Below are positions 33,471-36,907 of a stretch of 36,907 bases of DNA, in pieces. Under the pieces are notes generated by a model. The model was not told the DNA's origin. It searched no databases and worked only from the letters and a program-made list of their open reading frames with translations. The stretch covers positions 1-36,907 of the forward strand of contig CALBTC010000451.1 in the NCBI GenBank assembly GCA_937967805.1, in the 5' to 3' direction. A program made the translations under genes and the position numbers. How positions within the stretch are numbered: position 1 is the stretch's first letter; every line of letters begins with the position of its first letter. The DNA is from an uncultured Anaerolineaceae bacterium. Its GTDB lineage: Bacteria > Chloroflexota > Anaerolineae > Promineifilales > Promineifilaceae.

Positions 33471-33499
33471 TTGTGTTTATGGTTTTAACGCTGTATAAT
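33471..33499 (+). promoter_or_regulatory. Sigma70-type promoter of the toxin-antitoxin pair
   Basis: TTGTGT (33471-33476) and a perfect TATAAT (33494-33499) are separated by 17 bases. The antitoxin start lies 36 bases downstream of the -10 box. A short inverted pair GCTGT/ACAGC (33490-33494, 33504-33508) overlaps the -10 box and could be an operator for the RHH antitoxin (weak). Confidence 0.6.
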
Positions 33500-33535
33500 T
33501 TGCACAGCCAAAAAGATGATTAAAGAGGTGTTGTT

Positions 33536-33835
33536 ATGTCTCAAATGGAAAAAGTCACACTCACTTTGCCAAAAAAATTAATGAAAACGGTGCGTCAAAT
33601 GGCTCCTGCGCGAGGTCAAAGTAAGTTTATTGCCCAGGCTGTTGAAATGTTTATCCAGGAACGTCAGCGAGAAGCTTTACGGGCTGAGTTGATTGCCGGA
33701 TACCAGGCTACAGCCGCAGAAAGTCTGGCCGTCACCCAAGAGTGGAAACCGTTAGATGAAGAAGCGTGGTCGCAGCATGTGCCACCTTACGAAGGTGAGG
33801 AGCCTGCCCATGACGCAGCCGATTCGACGCAATGA
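33536..33835 (+). CDS. Ribbon-helix-helix antitoxin
   Basis: 99 residues. MEKVTLTLPKKLMKTVRQMAPARGQSKFIAQAVEMFIQERQREALRAEL has the strand-helix-helix pattern of CopG/MetJ-type repressors (about residues 4-50). The acidic C-terminal tail would wrap the toxin. AAAGAGGTG precedes the ATG. It overlaps the toxin start by 26 bases, as usual for such pairs, and probably represses its own promoter. The region has visibly lower G+C than its neighbours, which fits lateral acquisition. Confidence 0.85.
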   Translation: MSQMEKVTLTLPKKLMKTVRQMAPARGQSKFIAQAVEMFIQERQREALRAELIAGYQATAAESLAVTQEWKPLDEEAWSQHVPPYEGEEPAHDAADSTQ

Positions 33836-34163
33836 TATTTTTTCAGTAGATTTTGAACCAGTTCGTGGTTCAGAGCAAGGCAAAGTGCAGCCTGCCCTTA
33901 TTATCCAAAATGATATTGGCAATGAATATAGTCCTACAATTATTGTTGCCCCTATCACCAGTGGTGAAAAAGCGCACTTTCGGATAAATGTCGCTGTAAG
34001 GGCACCAGAAGGTGGGTTTACCAATAACTCTATCATCTTGTTGAATCAAATTCGCACAATTGATCGTTCCAGAATCGGCCGTTTTTGGGGCCGAATCAGT
34101 CCAGAAACGGCGGCAAAAGTTGATGAAGCGATTAAAATTAGTCTTGGTCTCGTTGATCTCTAA
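33810..34163 (+). CDS. MazF/PemK-family endoribonuclease toxin
   Basis: 117 residues from the ATG at 33810, with GAGGAG upstream. RRNDIFSVDFEPVRGSEQGKVQPALIIQND (6-35) is the MazF N-terminal motif with Gln in place of the usual Arg before Pro. TIIVAPITSG and RINVAVRAPEGGFTNNSIILLNQIRTIDRSRIGRFWGRISPE complete the fold. It should cleave single-stranded RNA at short sites and be neutralised by the preceding RHH protein. The full length suggests an intact module. Confidence 0.88.
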   Translation: MTQPIRRNDIFSVDFEPVRGSEQGKVQPALIIQNDIGNEYSPTIIVAPITSGEKAHFRINVAVRAPEGGFTNNSIILLNQIRTIDRSRIGRFWGRISPETAAKVDEAIKISLGLVDL

Positions 34164-34302
34164 GTTTCTAAAACACGAGAGTTCCAGGTTTTCCCGGTTA
34201 GAAAATCAAACAGATATAACCAGCTTGGAAATTGCTATTAGTGAACCTGAGCGAGACTATGAAGATTTTCTGGCTGAAATGAGAGACGTTTATAACGGCT
34301 GA
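34164..34302 (+). pseudogene. Possible gene remnant after the toxin
   Basis: In the frame reading through 34302 the text ENQTDITSLEIAISEPERDYEDFLAEMRDVYNG looks like the acidic C-terminus of a small protein, but it has no start codon or ribosome binding site of its own in a clear position. Its end overlaps the convergent DUF1638 gene by 13 bases. It may be the tail of a gene truncated when the toxin-antitoxin pair arrived. Low certainty. Confidence 0.3.
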
Positions 34303-34883
34303 TCACGATTCATCATCGCTACCAGCCGCTCTTCCAAAAGGCCGTAGCCCGTTTCGCGGATTTCAAGGGGGAGTTCCAGGTAGTCGGCGGCCTGCTGGGC
34401 CTGGGCGATGAGGTCCGGATCCGGGTTTTGCGCCAGGTAGACGATGCGCTTGTAGTTGCGGAAATATTCATCTTTTAGCTGGGGGAAGCGATCCAGCCCG
34501 AGCCCCTTCAAAATGGTGCCGCGAAAGCCGCGCACTAAAAAATCGGTCAGGAAGAAGGTGCCCGGTTCCTCATCCATCAACTCCTGAAAGGTGGTCCCAC
34601 CGTACATTTCATAGCAATGCGGGCCGTCAATGCGCTCCAGGCTGTATTTGGCGGCCAGCTGATCCACCGCGCCTCGCGAGCCGCAGTCGCCAAAGCCGAT
34701 CAGCACCCGGTCGAACCGCTCGCGAATCTCCAGGTAGCGTTTTTCCACGTCTGGCGCGATGCGCTCCGGGTACATGTGGTCCATCGCCGAAATGCCAAAC
34801 ACCTCGGCGTCCCAGCCGTGCTTTTGCACAATGTCCAGAATTTCGCGGGCAAGCGCCCCGCAGAAGATAATGGCTGTTTTCAT
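34290..34883 (-). CDS. DUF1638-family protein
   Basis: 197 residues from the ATG at 34883. KTAIIFCGALAREILDIVQKHGWDAEVFGISAMDHMYPERIAPDVEKRYLEI is the typical DUF1638 opening; FGDCGSRGAVDQLAAKYSLERIDGPHCYEMYGG contains two further cysteines. The family is commonly found beside MttB-type methyltransferases and corrinoid proteins; the biochemical role is unproven. It follows the MttB-like gene on the same strand with only a hairpin between. Confidence 0.85.
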   Translation of the reverse strand: MKTAIIFCGALAREILDIVQKHGWDAEVFGISAMDHMYPERIAPDVEKRYLEIRERFDRVLIGFGDCGSRGAVDQLAAKYSLERIDGPHCYEMYGGTTFQELMDEEPGTFFLTDFLVRGFRGTILKGLGLDRFPQLKDEYFRNYKRIVYLAQNPDPDLIAQAQQAADYLELPLEIRETGYGLLEERLVAMMNRDQPL

Positions 34884-34894
34884 AGTTCGTCTGA

Positions 34895-34927
34895 AGATGA
34901 CAGTCACCTGCTAGGTGACTGTCATCT
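34895..34927. repeat. Perfect 15-bp hairpin between MttB-like and DUF1638 genes
   Basis: AGATGACAGTCACCT (34895-34909) and its complement (34913-34927) with a 3-base loop. It includes the stop codon of the MttB-like gene and ends 12 bases before the DUF1638 start (gene-relative). Related to the element at 13013-13069. Confidence 0.9.
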
Positions 34928-36445
34928 GGGTAGCAAAATGTTGAATCGTTCGCGAATGGCGGCGTCGATTGCAGCAGGCAACGGAGTGGGGCGATGGGTC
35001 TTGAGCAGCTGCTTCGCCTGACGGCGGGCGGCTTCGCGCATGTCCAGGCCGCCGTTGGCCTGCCAGTTGTCGCGCGTTTGGCGATCGGCCGTATGCGGAT
35101 AATAAAATTCGGTGTTCATTAGCTCTAAACTTTGCTGCGTGCCTAAAAAGTGGCCCTCGCCGTTCACCACCTGCTTAATCACGTCCAGCGAGAGCGTTTC
35201 GTCGGTGACCTCAATGCCACGCACCAGGCGCATGATGCTGCCGTTGATGTCGTCGTCGATGACAAACTGCTCATAGGCGACAGTAAGCATCGACTCCAAA
35301 AAGCCCGCCGAGTGATGAATGTAGTTGGCCCCGGCCAGCGCTGCCGCCAGCCCGGTAACGCCTTTTTCGTAGCCTGCCTGCACGTCGGGCAGCTTGGCAT
35401 CGCTGAGGCCGGAGGAGTTGTAGACGGGCAGATTGCAATGCTGGCCCAGTTGAGCCACGGCCGCATTCATGAGGGCAAATTCAGCCGCGCCGCCCACAAA
35501 GTTGCCCGTCCGCAAATCAGACACGGAAGGCACGTAGCCGAGCACAACCGGCGTGCCGGGCTTGACCAGCTGGCAGTAGGTTAGGCCAGACAGCTCCTCG
35601 GCGTGGATTTGCACCAGAGTACCGGCCAAAGCCGCCGGGCTGGTGGCCCCGGCCTGCGGCGCGCTGGAGAGGAAAACGGGCATCTCTTGCCGAACGATCT
35701 CAGTCAGCACCTCGACCGTTTCCGGGGCAAAGCGCAATGGGCTGACGGTCCAACTGGTGATGAAGGAGAGGAACGGCCGTTCCCTTAATTCATCCCGTCC
35801 TCCGGCAATCATCTCACCCATTGCCAGCACGTCGCCCAATGATTTCAGGGTAAAGCAGTTACCTGTGACGTGTTTGGTGGTGCTGCTGAGGGCGGCGTAA
35901 TAAGTGTTCAAGTCTAAATCTTCAGCGGGAATGTCGCGGGCGACGCAGCACCGCAGATAAAAATGAATGTTGTCCAGCGCGTCTACCAATCGGCCCACGT
36001 CGGCCACATCTTGCAAGGTGGTTTGTCGCACCCGTTGGCTGTCTAGATCCAGAATTTTGACGGCCGCACCGCCGGTGCCCATGTAAACATGCTGCCCGCC
36101 CAGGCGCATATCATGCTTAGGATCGCGGCCGGCGAGAAATACTTCATTTTGCGCCGTCTTTAAGGCGTTGTTGACAAGTTCGCGAGGGATGAAGACGCGG
36201 TTCCGGGTGGCGTCGATTTTGGCTCCAGCCGCCTGCCAGATATCGCGGCATTCGGAAGGCTGCACTTCGATGCCGATCTTTTCCAGCACATCGAGCGCCG
36301 CTTCATGGATACGCACGACGTCGGCGTCGCGCAGCGGGCGGTACCAGCCGCCGCTGGCACCGGGGGAAACGACTGGTGGAGACGGCCGTTCCCCGGCTGT
36401 GTCTTCCTGTCTGCGGCGAATTCGCTTCCTCTGGCGCGAGCGCAA
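34922..36445 (-). CDS. MttB-superfamily methyltransferase, non-pyrrolysine type
   Basis: 507 residues with a TTG start after an Arg-rich N-terminus. LRDADVVRIHEAALDVLEKIGIEVQ opens the TIM-barrel family; MGTGGAAVKILD, FITSWTVSPLRFAPETVEVL, YVPSVSDLRTGNFVGGAAEFALMNAAVAQLGQHCNLPVYNSSGLSDAKLPDVQAGYEKG and LDVIKQVVNGEGHFLGTQQSLELMNTEFYYP follow family order. There is no in-frame TAG, and the region where trimethylamine MttB carries pyrrolysine reads SGLSDAKLPDVQ, so it belongs to the non-Pyl group that demethylates quaternary amines such as betaines to a corrinoid protein. No corrinoid-binding protein gene is in the window. Confidence 0.88.
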   Translation of the reverse strand: MRSRQRKRIRRRQEDTAGERPSPPVVSPGASGGWYRPLRDADVVRIHEAALDVLEKIGIEVQPSECRDIWQAAGAKIDATRNRVFIPRELVNNALKTAQNEVFLAGRDPKHDMRLGGQHVYMGTGGAAVKILDLDSQRVRQTTLQDVADVGRLVDALDNIHFYLRCCVARDIPAEDLDLNTYYAALSSTTKHVTGNCFTLKSLGDVLAMGEMIAGGRDELRERPFLSFITSWTVSPLRFAPETVEVLTEIVRQEMPVFLSSAPQAGATSPAALAGTLVQIHAEELSGLTYCQLVKPGTPVVLGYVPSVSDLRTGNFVGGAAEFALMNAAVAQLGQHCNLPVYNSSGLSDAKLPDVQAGYEKGVTGLAAALAGANYIHHSAGFLESMLTVAYEQFVIDDDINGSIMRLVRGIEVTDETLSLDVIKQVVNGEGHFLGTQQSLELMNTEFYYPHTADRQTRDNWQANGGLDMREAARRQAKQLLKTHRPTPLPAAIDAAIRERFNILLPR

Positions 36446-36448
36446 CGG

Positions 36449-36907
36449 TTAACCTCGTCTGCGACGCGTGCGGGAGCGGCTTCGGCTGGATGTGGCTGTG
36501 GCGGCAACGGCCGTTTCTACAATCTGGTGCTCAATGGGGGCGTTGTCCAATGCTGCGCGCATGGCGGCAATGTGGGCCGGCGTGCTGCCGCAGCAGGCAC
36601 CGATGATGCGCGCGCCATAGTTGCGCACCTTCACGGCGTAATCGGCCATCACTTCCGGCGTGCCGTTGTAGTGAAGATGGCCGTTGACGTATTCCGGGAT
36701 GCCGGCGTTTGATTTGGCGACAAAGGGATAGCTTTGGTTGGTGGCGTACATCGCCTGAATGACGCCTTCGATCTCTTCTGGCCCATTGCCGCAGTTGCCG
36801 CCAAGCGCGGTCAGGTTCATACGGCTCAGTTCAGTAAAAGCCTGTACGGGGGTGATGCCCATCATGGTACGGCCGTTGGTATCGAAGGTCATCGTGGCCA
36901 CAATGGG
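36449..36907 (-). CDS. Homocysteine S-methyltransferase-like protein (BHMT/MetH N-terminal type), 5' end outside window
   Basis: About 152 C-terminal residues are present. TMTFDTNGRTMMGITP is conserved text of the family; LGGNCGNGPEE and IGACCGSTPAHIAAM hold the three zinc-binding cysteines that activate the thiol. The frame is open to the window edge, so the GTG at 36901 is internal. The chain ends in an Arg-rich tail (SSRSRSRTRRRRG). With the MttB-like gene four bases downstream, the pair suggests methyl transfer from a quaternary amine towards homocysteine or a corrinoid carrier. Confidence 0.85.
   Translation of the reverse strand, partial: PIVATMTFDTNGRTMMGITPVQAFTELSRMNLTALGGNCGNGPEEIEGVIQAMYATNQSYPFVAKSNAGIPEYVNGHLHYNGTPEVMADYAVKVRNYGARIIGACCGSTPAHIAAMRAALDNAPIEHQIVETAVAATATSSRSRSRTRRRRG

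Noticed and set aside
34922..36445. Possible pyrrolysine codon (TAG readthrough) in the MttB-like gene
   Set aside because: The frame is uninterrupted from start to TGA and the pyrrolysine region is occupied by ordinary residues.

Overview
The window is a dense, GC-rich (roughly 55-60%) bacterial chromosome segment. No rRNA, tRNA, CRISPR array, transposase or phage gene is visible. The gene content points to a filamentous or anaerobic-type Chloroflexota (Anaerolineae-like), an inference at moderate confidence: many GT-C membrane glycosyltransferases with a shared C-terminal beta-domain, a secreted propeller protein ending in a YLPIVFR tail, a MoxR/DUF58/DUF4129 operon, and a non-pyrrolysine MttB with DUF1638 and a betaine-homocysteine-type methyltransferase.

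Layout. Positions 1-6.5 kb hold four large membrane proteins or fragments that share a C-terminal beta-sandwich-like domain; two of them diverge from start codons that overlap. A secreted propeller/DUF11 protein follows at 6.66-8.41 kb. From 8.5 to 25.8 kb nearly everything is on the plus strand and looks like a surface-glycan or glycolipid locus: a dolichol-phosphate-mannose-synthase-like GT2, a flippase, a methyltransferase, an alkaline-phosphatase-superfamily phosphodiesterase, a second GT2, a radical SAM/SPASM enzyme, a small Cys-rich protein, an NAD-dependent epimerase, a degenerate methyltransferase-like protein, a PTPS-related membrane protein, a YfhO-type GT-C protein, a spermidine-synthase-like membrane fusion, a Lit-like (DUF1461) lipoprotein transacylase homologue and an SDR. 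From 33.5 down to 25.96 kb the minus strand carries Nudix, MoxR, DUF58, DUF4129, a formiminotransferase-cyclodeaminase fusion and an M23 lipoprotein. A plus-strand RHH/MazF toxin-antitoxin pair lies at 33.5-34.2 kb. The right end is a corrinoid-methyltransferase-type cluster (BHMT-like fragment, MttB-like, DUF1638).

Working model (inference): the GT2 enzymes charge a polyprenyl phosphate with sugar, the flippase moves lipid-linked material outward, and the GT-C, PTPS-related and YfhO proteins transfer sugars outside the membrane, while the epimerase, SDR, methyltransferase and phosphodiesterase tailor the products.

Two sequence-level patterns stand out more than any single gene. First, the octamer palindrome ACGGCCGT occurs about 68 times (by-eye count), almost all inside genes, where about one is expected by chance. 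Second, most co-directional gene gaps are filled by a palindromic element of a different sequence family lying just upstream of the next start codon. Repeat-like text of the same kinds also appears in frame inside the first complete glycosyltransferase gene.
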